DNA from: Thermoflexaceae bacterium | GTDB taxonomy: Bacteria; Chloroflexota; Dehalococcoidia; Tepidiformales; Tepidiformaceae | NCBI GenBank assembly: GCA_015075555.1 | Contig: JABTUD010000001.1 | Location: 744,001 to 808,000, forward strand | DNA: 64,000 nucleotides | Direction of reading: 5' to 3' | In this document: one piece after another, positions 25,317 through 34,767 of the stretch | Position numbering within the stretch: the first letter of the stretch is position 1 | Layout of the letters: each line of letters starts with the position of its first letter | Translations under genes and position numbers: made by a program | Notes under the pieces: model-generated | What the model was told of the DNA's origin: nothing | Databases searched by the model: none | Seen by the model: the letters and a program-made list of their open reading frames with translations, nothing else

Positions 25317-25337
25317 AGCCCGAGGCAGGTCAGGTTC

Positions 25338-25363
25338 GCCGCTGGGATCCTGATCCCAGCGGC
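25338..25363. repeat. 26-bp near-perfect palindrome
   Basis: Two perfect 12-bp arms (25338-25349 and 25352-25363; GCCGCTGGGATC and its complement) are separated by CT. It sits at the edge of the CDF relic, about 100 bases upstream of the SPARTA operon. It may be an old terminator, a repressor site or the end of a lost insertion. Confidence 0.5.
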
Positions 25364-25465
25364 GCCAATAATCGCCGCGTGCTGTGCGCCAGGCAGTTCG
25401 CCGGCGAATCGTGCTGCCAGACACCATCGCGAACAGGCGTTCTATGAGCTAATCTAGGGACACGC

Positions 25466-26761
25466 ATGAGCAATAGCGCCCCACGCGAGACGGTACTCGT
25501 GAGCCACGCGAACCCAGAGGACAACGAGGTCGCCCTCTGGTTTGCCCGCAAGCTGCGGCTTGCCGGCTACCAAGTATTCCTCGACCTATGGTTGCCGGCA
25601 GGGGCGGACTTCTGGATGGAAATCGAACGCGCGCTGCGCGATGACACGGTCAGGATGCTCTTCCTCGCCTCGCGCTCATCCAACGTAAAGCCCGGGACGC
25701 TCCAAGAGTTGTCTCTCGCTCAAACCATCGGCAGAAAACTGAACGACCCACACTTCATTGTTCCGCTGCTCATAGACGACCTGCCCTTCTCCGATCTGAA
25801 TATCCAGCTCACCCGCTTGAACGTGGTGCCGTCCAGGAATTGGGCGCTGGGCCTACGGACGGCGATTGAGGCGCTTGAGCTGGCGAAGGTTCCGACGGAG
25901 TCCGCCGTCCCCCGTCGTGATCAACTGTTTCCCCCAGTGGCCTGTGTCTCCACGACAGGAGAGGACTACCTGAGCAACTGGTTCCGTCTGGGGACGATGC
26001 CGTCCCTCTACAGGTACCGGATGGCCACAGGCGTGCGGGCGCCGGTTCCGGCGGAAGCCACGGCGGTCGATTGGGTAGCGAAAGGCGACTATCTGTATAG
26101 CTTCGCGTCGGAAGACGAGTTGGCGGGTGTCGGGTTCCCGACCGATCGCATTGCCGCCATCGAACTCACGGACCTGTCGATACTGGGTGACGATGTCCGC
26201 CCAGGCACGAGCGACTATCGGATCATGAGTGACGCTCTCCAAGAACTCATGGGCCGCGCATTTGCTCGGCACTGCCGCAGTCGCGGCCTAGTCGAATACG
26301 GCTTGGCGGCTCGACGCTCGTGCTTCTACTTTCCGACAGGGCTAACGGACCGAGACAAGGTCTGGTTTCCCACGTCAGATGGTCGCACCTCGTACCGGCA
26401 GCTAGCCGGTCAGCGCCTGAAGGTGGGCACAGTACGGCACTGGCACTTTGCGATATCCGGCCGGCTCCGGTTCTCCCCGCAGCCGTTCCTGGTCGTTGAC
26501 GGCCACGTCGTCTTCTCGGATGACGGTCGCATTGCTTGGGGGGACCCCCGTCGGCAGCATCGAGCGCGCCGAGCTTTGTGCCGCACGTGGTGGAACGAGG
26601 AATGGCGGGACCGCGTGTTGGCGATGATGCAGTTTGTTGGCGATGAGGAGTCCGAGATTCACATCGCCGCATCGCCTGCCAAGACGATACCCGTCTCATG
26701 CCGCCCCGCGTTGTTCGAAAGCCCTGTCTCCTACGTACACGTCGACGGAGCTCACTTGTGA
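25466..26761 (+). CDS. TIR-APAZ effector of a SPARTA system
   Basis: 431 residues, usual length for the family. Residues about 7-130 form a TIR domain (TVLVSHANPEDNEVA, then LAGYQVFLDLWL; a candidate catalytic Glu at 81 in KPGTLQELSLA). Residues about 150-431 are the APAZ region, which replaces the N and PAZ domains of long Argonautes. In known SPARTA systems the TIR-APAZ/short Argonaute heterodimer is activated by guide-directed recognition of invading DNA, oligomerises and degrades NAD. It overlaps the Argonaute gene by four bases (GTGA), so the two are co-translated. Confidence 0.88.
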   Translation: MSNSAPRETVLVSHANPEDNEVALWFARKLRLAGYQVFLDLWLPAGADFWMEIERALRDDTVRMLFLASRSSNVKPGTLQELSLAQTIGRKLNDPHFIVPLLIDDLPFSDLNIQLTRLNVVPSRNWALGLRTAIEALELAKVPTESAVPRRDQLFPPVACVSTTGEDYLSNWFRLGTMPSLYRYRMATGVRAPVPAEATAVDWVAKGDYLYSFASEDELAGVGFPTDRIAAIELTDLSILGDDVRPGTSDYRIMSDALQELMGRAFARHCRSRGLVEYGLAARRSCFYFPTGLTDRDKVWFPTSDGRTSYRQLAGQRLKVGTVRHWHFAISGRLRFSPQPFLVVDGHVVFSDDGRIAWGDPRRQHRARRALCRTWWNEEWRDRVLAMMQFVGDEESEIHIAASPAKTIPVSCRPALFESPVSYVHVDGAHL

Positions 26762-28260
26762 CTGAGTCCACGCGCCTGATGTATGTTCCTGAGCCTGACC
26801 TGCTTTTTCGCTCGGAGCAGAGGGCCGAGGACGCCCGGGATGGTCTCGCCCTCTTCGGTCCGCTGGACGCGGGTAAGCCATATGGCATGAGAATCGGTGT
26901 TGTGGGTGCGCCCGAGGGAATAGACCTCTACCGAAAATGGGTCCGGAGAGTTGTCGAGCCTGTGGTCCCAGCCGGCCCGATTGCTTCGCATCCGGTCTTC
27001 CCAGGCTTTGAGGCGGCGTTCGGTATCGGCTGGGCATGTGAACCGACGATCACGGCCGAGATCGACCGCCTTCAGATACTCAAGAGCGTAGGGATCCCAG
27101 ATCAGCATCAACGGGTATTCCAGACCGTCGAGCTGTTCACGTCGAAGATTGCTGACGCGCGGCGTCGCTTCGAAGAGGCGGTGGACTTGTGGTACGTCGT
27201 GATACCGGACGAAGTCTACCTGTACTGTCGGCCACAGTCCCGCATAAGTGACGAATTGCGCACAGAGAACCCGTTTGAGATGAATCCGAAGCTCGCCAGA
27301 GTTCTGCGCTCACAGCGGTCGATGTTTGAAGAGGACAATAAGGCTGCGGAGGTCTACTCGTACGAAGTCGACTTTCACCACCAGCTCAAAGCTAGGCTCT
27401 TAGGCACTAATGCCCCCACGCAGGTGGTGAAGGAATCTACGCTGAGACGAGGTGCCAGTCTCGACGGCGCCGATGCCAATGCGGCCGCCGCAGTCGCATG
27501 GAACCTGACAAGCGCGGCATTCTACAAAGCTGGGGGGCGGCCGTGGAAAGCCGGAGCAGTGCGGGACGGTGTGTGCTACATCGGTCTGGTGTTCAAGGAG
27601 GATGCCTCGGCGAGCGACGGCCGCTCGGCATGCTGCGCTGCGCAGATGTTTATTGATTCCGGGGACGGATTTGTATTCCGCAGTGCGCACGCTGGCTTGC
27701 GAGCGCAGCGGAAGGGCTCGTTTCACCTGTCTAGAGAGGGGGCGTCGGATGTCCTGCGGACCGCGCTTGACGCGTATAGAGAGCAGCGGAATGCGTGGCC
27801 CGCGGAGGTATTCGTGCACGGCCGCGTGCGGTTCAACCACGACGAATGGGAGGGGTTCGCCGCGGCAGCACCGTCCGGCACCGCAGTCACGGGCGTATCC
27901 ATCCGGGACTCACACGAGCTCAAGCTGTACCGTCAGTCGAAATACCCCGTTCTGCGGGGGTTGGCTCTTTCGCTCAACGCGCGCAGCAGCCTCCTCTGGA
28001 CGCGCGGTTACGTGCCCCGGCTCATGACCTATCCAGGGCTTGAGGTGCCCAATCCTCTGGCCGTCACGATAACGCACGGGGACTCAGATCCGCGGGTCGT
28101 TCTCGCCGATATCCTTGCTCTCACAAAGCTGAACTACAACGCTTGCATCCACTCCGACGGGCTCCCCGTGACACTGAAGTTCGCAGACGCCGTCGGCGAA
28201 ATCCTCACCGCCGCGCCGAGGATCGAACGGCCTCCGCTTCCCTTCAAGCACTACATCTGA
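26758..28260 (+). CDS. Short prokaryotic Argonaute (MID-PIWI) of a SPARTA system
   Basis: 500 residues from GTG 26758, which overlaps the stop of the TIR-APAZ gene. Length and layout fit short Argonautes: a MID domain in the first half and a catalytically inactive PIWI domain in the second (SGTAVTGVSIRDSHELKLY; NPLAVTITHGDSDPRVVLADILALTKLNYNACIHSDGLPVTLKF at the C-terminus). Short Argonautes bind a guide and target but do not cut. The partner TIR-APAZ performs the toxic step. No other gene is needed for the known system. Confidence 0.88.
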   Translation: MTESTRLMYVPEPDLLFRSEQRAEDARDGLALFGPLDAGKPYGMRIGVVGAPEGIDLYRKWVRRVVEPVVPAGPIASHPVFPGFEAAFGIGWACEPTITAEIDRLQILKSVGIPDQHQRVFQTVELFTSKIADARRRFEEAVDLWYVVIPDEVYLYCRPQSRISDELRTENPFEMNPKLARVLRSQRSMFEEDNKAAEVYSYEVDFHHQLKARLLGTNAPTQVVKESTLRRGASLDGADANAAAAVAWNLTSAAFYKAGGRPWKAGAVRDGVCYIGLVFKEDASASDGRSACCAAQMFIDSGDGFVFRSAHAGLRAQRKGSFHLSREGASDVLRTALDAYREQRNAWPAEVFVHGRVRFNHDEWEGFAAAAPSGTAVTGVSIRDSHELKLYRQSKYPVLRGLALSLNARSSLLWTRGYVPRLMTYPGLEVPNPLAVTITHGDSDPRVVLADILALTKLNYNACIHSDGLPVTLKFADAVGEILTAAPRIERPPLPFKHYI

Positions 28261-28499
28261 TTCGTTGGCAGCGGTCACGACCGCCTCTCTCACCGGCCGA
28301 ACCCGCGGAATCTCCTTAACCAATGCAAAACGGCGGCAAGATGTCGTTGGCTGTTGCGTAAAATCTCTCGCGCGAACGTTCAGATACCTTGCGAAAGGCT
28401 CTCAAGCGCCGATCGGGGGCATCGACGTTATGGCATTCTCTTGCGGCCAGTCGCCCCCTCATTCCCCGCCGTGAGGTGTGCCATGCAGGAGATCGAACC

Positions 28500-29192
28500 G
28501 TGTCGGCGCTGCCCGGAGTGCGCCGCCGGGCCAATGTAGCGCTTCCCATTCGCGTGGACCGCAGGATGCTCGCGGGTGTCCTGCTGGTTGTGGTGTCGCT
28601 GGCTGGCGGCCTGCTCCTCTGGCGGAGCGCCACCGACACGACGCCGATCCTCGTGGCAGCGAGGGACATCCCGCCCGGACACGTCCTCCAGCGCGACGAC
28701 CTCCGCATCGGCGAAGCACGGCTCGATGGCGGCCTGGCCTCACTGGCGCTGACTGACGCGGATCTGGAAGCGGCGGTGGGTCGCACGACCAGCACGACTA
28801 TCCACGCCGGTGAGATGGTGGTGGCCCCGGACCTCGCCTCCGGACCGGTGCTCGGCGCCGACGAGGTCGCCGTCACCATCCCGGTCGCGGCCGACACCAT
28901 CTATCCCGGATTGCGGCCGACAGACCAGATCGCCCTGCTGGCCACCAGCAATGTAGGCAAACCGGAGAGCAGGACGGTCACCCTGATTGACCGCGCGACT
29001 GTGTTCGCCATTGGGCTGGAGCGGCGGGTGATCCGATCCAGCACCTCCGACAACCCGAACGACGGCGCCACCGTCGCGAACATCACCATCGCCGTCCCGC
29101 GCTCGGAGGCGGAAGCCATCGCCCATGCCGTAGCGAACGCCACCATCGCCGTCGTCCTCCTTGCCCCCGGGGAGACGAGCTTGCAGCCATAA
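28500..29192 (+). CDS. cpaB: CpaB/RcpC-like SAF-domain pilus assembly protein
   Basis: 230 residues from GTG 28500, with CAGGAG ahead. An N-terminal membrane span (LAGVLLVVVSLAGGLLLW) is followed by a SAF domain (ILVAARDIPPGHVLQRDDLRI) and a beta-rich C-terminal part. It is the first gene of the Tad operon. In diderms CpaB works with a secretin, which is absent here. The 240 bases upstream carry no five-site array; I see no clear promoter. Confidence 0.8.
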   Translation: MSALPGVRRRANVALPIRVDRRMLAGVLLVVVSLAGGLLLWRSATDTTPILVAARDIPPGHVLQRDDLRIGEARLDGGLASLALTDADLEAAVGRTTSTTIHAGEMVVAPDLASGPVLGADEVAVTIPVAADTIYPGLRPTDQIALLATSNVGKPESRTVTLIDRATVFAIGLERRVIRSSTSDNPNDGATVANITIAVPRSEAEAIAHAVANATIAVVLLAPGETSLQP

Positions 29193-29212
29193 CACGAACC
29201 AGAGGCAATGCA

Positions 29213-30451
29213 ATGAGCGACGCCAGCGACCGGCCGCCACGTGTCCTCCTCGCCATCGGCAATCCCGAACGCGAGGGGCAGCTGCTGACCGCGCTGCGCG
29301 AGGGCGGGTGGGCCATCGCCGGGCGCAGTCTCGACGGCCCCTCGGTCGTTCAAGAGGCCGTCGCCGGGAATGCCGATGTCGTGCTCGCATCGGCAGGGCT
29401 GCACCGGCTGACAGTTGCGTCGCTCCTCGCCATCCAGGAGGCCGGTGTGCCGACAGTTCTCCTGGCATGGGCGGACGAGGCGGAAGCCTACGAGCGACTG
29501 GCGTACTTGCTTCCAGCAGCAAGCGATGAGGCGGTCATTAACGCCGCCCTCCAGGAGGCTATCCGTCGTGGCGCCGTGGCCAACGACCCACACGCCGGCG
29601 AGCCGTCGATGCTCGACGCTGTCGCCCACGCGTACGAGGGAAGCAGCGAAGTCATCGCCCTGGTCAGCGGCAAGGGCGCGCCCGGGACAACCACCCTTGC
29701 CATCGGTCTCGCTGCGGCGGTTGGCACCAAGGGCAGGAGCGTCCTGCTGATCGACGGTGACCTCCGAGGGGGTGCGGTCTGCCCGTACCTCGACCTTGAT
29801 CCACGCCGTGGTCTGTCGGGACTCACGGTCGGACCAACCGATCGACCAGAACGTCTTCTCGACGAGCTTCAGGATGGGCCCGGCTTCTCCATTCTCGCCG
29901 GCGTCGAGCGTCCCGAGGCGCAGGAGCGCCTGTTGCCGGAGCGCATCAGCGGAACGGTCTCCGCACTGCAGGAGCGCTTCGACGTCATCATCCTCGACTG
30001 CGGCGAGACCCTCAGCGGCGTCACGTCGGCTCGGGGGGCAGTATTCCTCCGCTCAGCCGAGCGACTCCTCCTGGTGACCACGGCAGACCTGCTCGGCCTC
30101 TGGAACGCCCGCGCCTCGTTGCGGTTCATGACCGAATCGTTGGGCGTCCCACCGGAGGCAGTGTGCGCTGTCGTCAACCGTGGTCACGGGACGGATGAGT
30201 ACGCCGAGCACGACGTGGAGCGCGCGCTCGGACTCCGCGTCCTCGCCGCGATCCCAGAGGATCGGCGGGCAGCTCGCCGTGCCCGGGTGAATCACGCGCC
30301 TATCGCGGCAGCCGGTGGGAAGGCCGCCCGCGCCATCGCCGAACTCGCCTCGTTACTGGTCGGCGCCGAGGAGGTCGAGGAGCGACCGGCGGCTGAGGAA
30401 GCGTCTACGTGGCGCCGCTGGCGCCGGCAGCCGGCCGAGGGGAGGCGGTGA
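29213..30451 (+). CDS. tadZ: TadZ/CpaE-like ParA-type ATPase
   Basis: 412 residues. A receiver-like N-terminal domain (VLLAIGNPEREGQLL, about 1-130) precedes a ParA/MinD-type domain. The P-loop is deviant (SGKGAPGTTT, the usual Lys replaced by Thr), as often in TadZ. The signature DLRGG and IILDCGETL follow. TadZ localises the pilus machine. It is followed by tadA after two bases. Confidence 0.85.
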   Translation: MSDASDRPPRVLLAIGNPEREGQLLTALREGGWAIAGRSLDGPSVVQEAVAGNADVVLASAGLHRLTVASLLAIQEAGVPTVLLAWADEAEAYERLAYLLPAASDEAVINAALQEAIRRGAVANDPHAGEPSMLDAVAHAYEGSSEVIALVSGKGAPGTTTLAIGLAAAVGTKGRSVLLIDGDLRGGAVCPYLDLDPRRGLSGLTVGPTDRPERLLDELQDGPGFSILAGVERPEAQERLLPERISGTVSALQERFDVIILDCGETLSGVTSARGAVFLRSAERLLLVTTADLLGLWNARASLRFMTESLGVPPEAVCAVVNRGHGTDEYAEHDVERALGLRVLAAIPEDRRAARRARVNHAPIAAAGGKAARAIAELASLLVGAEEVEERPAAEEASTWRRWRRQPAEGRR

Positions 30452-30453
30452 CA

Positions 30454-31764
30454 ATGGCCAGCCCATCCACGTCCCGGCTGGAGGACGCGCTCCGCGACGA
30501 GGTCCGGGAAGAGCTCCGGCGTGTCGTCCAACTCGACGCCCTGGCCGACGAGCACGACGAGGTGCGCCAAACGGTGCGCAGGCTCGTCGACGCCGCCAAT
30601 CACCGGGCCGCCGCGGTCGGAGAGCAACCGCTTCCCGATCCCGAAGGTCTCGCAAACCGGCTGGTCGACGAGATCCTTGGGCTCGGACCGCTCCAGCCGC
30701 TGCTCGACGACGCAGGGATCGAAGAGATCATCGTCAACGGCCCGCACCGGACGTTCGTCATCGAGCACGGCCAGAAGCGCCTGACCGACGTGGTCTTTGA
30801 GGACGACGCCGACCTGCTCCGGGTCGTCCGCCGGGCGGTCGGCCGTCTGGGGCGCAGGCTCGACGAGACGAGCCCACTGGTCGATGCGCGGCTGCCGGAC
30901 GGCTCTCGCCTGAACGCGATCATCCCTCCGCTCACCACCCGTTATACGCACGTGACCGTGCGGAAGTTCCTGCTCCGGGCACGGACCCTCGCCGACCTCG
31001 TCACACTCGATACGCTCACCGAAGAAGCGGCTGCCTTCCTCGAAGCGGCGGTCCAGGCGGGTCTCAACGTCCTCATCTCGGGCGGGACCGGCAGCGGCAA
31101 GACGACCTGCCTCAACGCCCTCGGCGCCTCCATCGCCGGCACGGAGGAGCGGGTGGTCACCATCGAGGAGACGGGCGAACTCCACCTGGAGGGCATGCTC
31201 CCCGACTGCGTGGCGCTGCAGGCGCGGCTGCCAAACGTCGAGGGTGTCGGCGCTTTCCCGATCCGCAGCCTCGTGAAGAACGCGCTCCGCATGCGGCCCA
31301 CGCGGATCATCGTCGGTGAGGTCCGAGGAGCTGAAGCCTTGGACATGCTCTCTGCGATGAACAGCGGGCACGAAGGCTCGATGTGCACCATCCACGCCAA
31401 CGGGCCGCGCCAGGCGCTCTCGAAGCTGCGCATGTACGCGATGATGGCGGAGGAGGCACTGCCCGCCGAGGCCGTCACCGAGATGATCGCGGAAGCGATC
31501 GATCTCGTTGTGCACCTCCGCCTCGACCCGGCCGGCGCTCGGCGGGTCGTCACCAACGTCTACGAAGTCACGGGCCTCGAGGGGGACACGGTCGCGGGCA
31601 GCGACCTGTTCAGCCTCAGCGAGGGCGTCCTGGGCTGGACGGGCATCCGCCCGCGCTTCGCAGCTCGCCTGCACGGCGGGACGTTCCCGTGGGAGCGGCT
31701 GGATGGCGCCCCGGTGTCAGTCCGCCCGGGCCTGGATGGCAATGGGCGGAGGCGAGAGCGATGA
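30454..31764 (+). CDS. tadA: TadA/VirB11-like secretion ATPase
   Basis: 436 residues from ATG 30454, 8 bases after GGGGAGG; GTG 30448 overlapping the tadZ stop is an alternative. Walker A is GGTGSGKTT near residue 210, with an Asp box (VVTIEETGEL), Walker B (RIIVGEVRGAEALD) and a His box (GSMCTIHANGP). It powers Flp pilus extension and possibly retraction. The 157-bp gap behind it carries five-site array copy C. Confidence 0.92.
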   Translation: MASPSTSRLEDALRDEVREELRRVVQLDALADEHDEVRQTVRRLVDAANHRAAAVGEQPLPDPEGLANRLVDEILGLGPLQPLLDDAGIEEIIVNGPHRTFVIEHGQKRLTDVVFEDDADLLRVVRRAVGRLGRRLDETSPLVDARLPDGSRLNAIIPPLTTRYTHVTVRKFLLRARTLADLVTLDTLTEEAAAFLEAAVQAGLNVLISGGTGSGKTTCLNALGASIAGTEERVVTIEETGELHLEGMLPDCVALQARLPNVEGVGAFPIRSLVKNALRMRPTRIIVGEVRGAEALDMLSAMNSGHEGSMCTIHANGPRQALSKLRMYAMMAEEALPAEAVTEMIAEAIDLVVHLRLDPAGARRVVTNVYEVTGLEGDTVAGSDLFSLSEGVLGWTGIRPRFAARLHGGTFPWERLDGAPVSVRPGLDGNGRRRER

Positions 31765-31814
31765 CCAGAGCCGTTCAGATGGATTTGGAACGGATCGCCG
31801 CGCCCGGCCGGGGG

Positions 31815-31891
31815 TTGGAGCGAATTTGGAGCCGAAGGGCCCGGATTGGAACGGACGGGCCGATGGATTGGAACGGAATTGGAACTGCGAC
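31815..31891 (+). promoter_or_regulatory. Five-site TGGA array, copy C (before tadB)
   Basis: Sites start at 31815 (TTGGAGCGAAT), 31826 (TTGGAGCCG), 31846 (TTGGAACGG), 31868 (TTGGAACGG) and 31879 (TTGGAACTGCGAC); intervals are 11, 20, 22 and 11 bp. A further TTGGAACGG lies 30 bp upstream at 31785, and copy B has a TTGG at the same distance. The last site starts 43 bases before the tadB ATG. Confidence 0.8.
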
Positions 31892-31921
31892 AGGCAGGAT
31901 GGGGCGCTCGGGAGGTGGCAG

Positions 31922-32779
31922 ATGCCGCTGATCCTGTCGCTTACCTTCGCTGTGGGACTGCTCCTGGTCTTCCTTTCCGCGACGACCCGCTGGGCGCCTG
32001 TACGTGAGGAGCGGCCCCGGCCCGCGACCCTCCGGGCCTTCCTCGACCGGAACGGGGCCGGACACATCGGCGTGCGCGACTTCGTCCTTATTAGTACAGC
32101 AGGCGGGGCGCTGCTCGCCCTGGCCACGCAGCTCGCCCTCGGCTGGCCGATGGTGAGCACCGCAGCCTTGTTGCTCGGGCTCACGCTGCCCGCCTGGTAT
32201 CTGACCAACCGCCACCAGCGCGAGCGGACAGCGATGCAGGCGGCCCTCGCGGAAGCCGTTGATTCGCTTCGGTCGGCCGTGCGCGCCGGCATGAGTGTCG
32301 AGGAGGCGCTCGCGTCGCTGGCGAGGAACGGGCCCGAGGTGCTGCGTCCGCCACTCACCGACCTTGCTCGCGACCTCCGCGTCAGCGGGTTCGAGGAAGC
32401 GATTCGCCGCAGCCGCGAGCGGATCGCCGACCCCGTCTTCGACATGGTCGCCGCCGCCTTGCTGATGTCGCACCGGGTCGGCGGCCGCAACCTCAGCACG
32501 GTCCTCGAGGCGCTCAGCCGCTCGGTCCGGCAGACCATCCAGGTCGAGCAGGAGCTCCGCGCACACCAGGCCAAGAACGTCCTCTCGGCGCGTATCATCG
32601 CGGCGCTGCCGCTGGTGCTCATCCTCATCATCCGCGGCCTCAACCCCGACTACCTCGATGTGTTCTCGTCGGCGACGGGGCAGGGGATCCTCGCCCTCTG
32701 CCTGTTGAGCGTCGCCGTCGGCTACGCGGGGATGCTTCGGGCGACACGTCTGCCCGGTGAAGAGCGGGTGCTGCAATGA
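31922..32779 (+). CDS. tadB: TadB-like inner-membrane platform protein
   Basis: 285 residues from ATG 31922, preceded by GGGAGG. An N-terminal pair of membrane spans, a cytoplasmic T2SSF domain (AMQAALAEAVDSLRSAVRAGMSVEEAL ... LSARIIAALPLVLILIIRGL) and C-terminal spans match TadB. The frame is open upstream through the array by chance; the ribosome site and family alignment fix the start. It overlaps tadC by four bases. Confidence 0.9.
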   Translation: MPLILSLTFAVGLLLVFLSATTRWAPVREERPRPATLRAFLDRNGAGHIGVRDFVLISTAGGALLALATQLALGWPMVSTAALLLGLTLPAWYLTNRHQRERTAMQAALAEAVDSLRSAVRAGMSVEEALASLARNGPEVLRPPLTDLARDLRVSGFEEAIRRSRERIADPVFDMVAAALLMSHRVGGRNLSTVLEALSRSVRQTIQVEQELRAHQAKNVLSARIIAALPLVLILIIRGLNPDYLDVFSSATGQGILALCLLSVAVGYAGMLRATRLPGEERVLQ

Positions 32780-33720
32780 CGGTGGGGCTGCCACTCGCCG
32801 GGCTCTTCGGTTTCGGGCTGTGGCTCGTGGTCACGAGCCTGCCCTGGGCCCGGCGCCGGCCCGACCTGGCGTTCGAGCTGCGGCGCCTATCGGCCCAGGG
32901 GCGAATGGAACTGGAAGCCGAGCGCCTGCAGGCGGGGCCAGCGATGTTCCTGTCGCCGGCGCTAGAGCGGACGCTCCGACCCGTCCTAGATGACGCCGGC
33001 AGGCTGGTCGGCGGACTGCTGGCGCGACTCGGGGTGCGGACGGCCGACCTCGAACAGCGGCTGGCGGTCGGCTGGCCGGGGATGACGCCCAGCCAGTTCT
33101 TCGGGCAAAAGCTAGCCGTCGCCCTGCTCTTTTTCGCCTGCTTCCCGGCCCTCAATCTCGCGGGCCTGCACCCCTTCGGGCCATGGCCCATCTGGACCTG
33201 GCTTGCCGGTGGGTTTGTGGGGTTCATGCAGCCCGACTGGCTGCTGGAGCGGCGGGTGTCGCGGCGGCGACAGCAGGTCCTGATCGAGCTCCCGACCGTC
33301 CTCGACTTGCTCGCGATGGCGGCCAGTGCCGGACTGTCTCCGGAGCAGGCGCTCCTGGACGTTAGCCGGCAGGTGAAGGGCGCCCTCGGCGAAGGTCTCC
33401 GCAACGTCGCACGGCAGGCGGGGCTCGGCACGATGACCCACCCAGAGGGGTTACGGGCGATGGCTGGGCGCGAGGGCGTCCAGGAGATCGTCTCGATGGC
33501 CGACGCCTGGCAGTCGGCGCTCGAACAGGGCCTGCCGCTCGGTCAGGTGATGCTCACGCTCGCCGACACCGTGCGCGAGCGGAAACGCACGACCCTTATC
33601 GCCGAGGGGGAGAAGAGCAGCGTCCGGATGCTCTTCCCCGTCGCCCTCTTCATCTTCCCGGTCTTCCTCGTCGTCCTTCTCTACCCGGCGGGCGTGCAGC
33701 TGCTCGGGCTGAGCGACTGA
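32776..33720 (+). CDS. tadC: TadC-like inner-membrane platform protein
   Basis: 314 residues, ATG overlapping the tadB stop. The T2SSF domain is evident (IELPTVLDLLAMAASAGLSPEQALLDV; LADTVRERKRTTLIAEGEKSSVRMLFPVALFIFPVFLVVLL). Hydrophobic spans lie at both ends. TadB and TadC together form the platform on which the pilus is built. Confidence 0.9.
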   Translation: MTVGLPLAGLFGFGLWLVVTSLPWARRRPDLAFELRRLSAQGRMELEAERLQAGPAMFLSPALERTLRPVLDDAGRLVGGLLARLGVRTADLEQRLAVGWPGMTPSQFFGQKLAVALLFFACFPALNLAGLHPFGPWPIWTWLAGGFVGFMQPDWLLERRVSRRRQQVLIELPTVLDLLAMAASAGLSPEQALLDVSRQVKGALGEGLRNVARQAGLGTMTHPEGLRAMAGREGVQEIVSMADAWQSALEQGLPLGQVMLTLADTVRERKRTTLIAEGEKSSVRMLFPVALFIFPVFLVVLLYPAGVQLLGLSD

Positions 33721-33748
33721 GATGACGCCACACAGAAAGGAGAACCTC

Positions 33749-33925
33749 ATGAAGCTGCTCCGACGCATCCTCGCGTTACGCACCGACGAACGTGGCCAGT
33801 CGATGGTGGAGTACGGCCTTATCACTGCGCTCATCGCAGTGGTGGCCCTCACCGCGGTCGAGACTCTCGGCGGCGGTATTGTCGACGTCTTCGAGAGCAT
33901 CACTGATGAGCTGGCTGGTATCTAG
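33749..33925 (+). CDS. flp: Flp-type pilin
   Basis: 58 residues from ATG 33749, with AAAGGAG ahead; an upstream in-frame ATG at 33722 lacks a ribosome site. The leader ends in DERGQSMVEYGLITALIAVV: a Gly cleavage site, Glu at +5 and Tyr at +6 of the hydrophobic segment, the hallmark of Flp pilins. No prepilin peptidase is seen in the window, so processing must rely on a host or distal enzyme. Confidence 0.9.
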   Translation: MKLLRRILALRTDERGQSMVEYGLITALIAVVALTAVETLGGGIVDVFESITDELAGI

Positions 33926-34328
33926 ACGCTGGCCCCGGTGGCCCGCAGGCGGTGAGGCGGGCGAGAGCATGGTCGAGTTCGCGCTCGTGCTCCCGGTCCT
34001 CCTCCTGGTGCTCATCGGGGTCGTCCAGTTCGCGCTGGTCTACCACGCGCAGAACGTCGCGACGACAGCGGCCCAGGAAGGCGCCCGGCTCGGCGCGGCC
34101 GAGGATAATGACCCGTCGCTTGCCGAGGTGCGGACGCTGGATGTGCTGCGGTCCGGACTTGGAAGCATTGGCGACGGGTTCGCGGTGACGGCCGAAGATT
34201 CCGATGAGTGGATCACCGTGACCACCAGAGGCGGCTACCCGCTCATCATCCCCTGGCTGGGCAGCCAAACCATCTCCATCGACGCAGCGGCGGAGATGCG
34301 GAAGGAGGGCTTCCGCAGTGGTCCGTAG
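33906..34328 (+). CDS. TadE-like minor pilin
   Basis: 140 residues from ATG 33906, overlapping the Flp gene by 20 bases. The TadE signature (GESMVEFALVLPVLLLVLIGVVQFALVYHAQNVATTAAQEGAR) opens the protein; the rest is a small extracellular domain. TadE-like proteins are pseudopilins processed like Flp. It overlaps the next gene by 11 bases. Confidence 0.85.
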   Translation: MSWLVSRRWPRWPAGGEAGESMVEFALVLPVLLLVLIGVVQFALVYHAQNVATTAAQEGARLGAAEDNDPSLAEVRTLDVLRSGLGSIGDGFAVTAEDSDEWITVTTRGGYPLIIPWLGSQTISIDAAAEMRKEGFRSGP

Positions 34329-34767
34329 GCTCCGCGCGATGGCAGGGAAGGCACACGATGAGTCCGGGCAGGCGCTCGTCGAGGCGGCGCTCGCGATTCC
34401 GGTCCTGCTCGTGCTGGTCTTCGGGGTGGTCGCCGCCGGCCGTGTCGTCGAGGCGAAGATTGCGGTTCAGGCAGCTGCCCGAGAGTCCAGCAGGGCGCTC
34501 GCGGTCGCACCATCAGAAGAGCAGGGCATCGCGGATGCGCTGACGGCCGGGGAGAACGTCGCCGATGGCTACGGACTCGGCAGCGACCGGCTCACTGTCG
34601 AGGTCGATTCCGGTGGTTTCGCCCGTGGCGGAACCGTGACGTCCGAAGTCCGCTACAACGTGTCGCTCTCCGACCTGCCGCTGTTGAGTTTCTTTGACGT
34701 AGACGTGGGCGCCAGCCACTCGGAGCGCATCGACATCTACCGGAGCCGGGAGGTAGCTGCGCGATGA
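34318..34767 (+). CDS. TadE/TadF-like minor pilin
   Basis: 149 residues from GTG 34318. The N-terminal segment GQALVEAALAIPVLLVLVFGVVAAGRVVEAKIAVQAAARESSR is of the TadE/F type, followed by a beta-rich extracellular part. It overlaps the TadG-like gene by four bases. Confidence 0.82.
   Translation: MVRRLRAMAGKAHDESGQALVEAALAIPVLLVLVFGVVAAGRVVEAKIAVQAAARESSRALAVAPSEEQGIADALTAGENVADGYGLGSDRLTVEVDSGGFARGGTVTSEVRYNVSLSDLPLLSFFDVDVGASHSERIDIYRSREVAAR

Noticed and set aside
31815-31891. Sigma-54 or ECF-type promoter reading of the TTGGAAC words
   Set aside because: No matching TTGC-type -12 element at sigma-54 spacing and no consistent ECF -10 box follow the sites; the multi-site periodicity fits an operator better.
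31508-31921. Upstream in-frame extension of tadB through array C
   Set aside because: Translation of this part overlaps the tadA gene and has no family match; a good ribosome site and the TadB alignment place the start at 31922.
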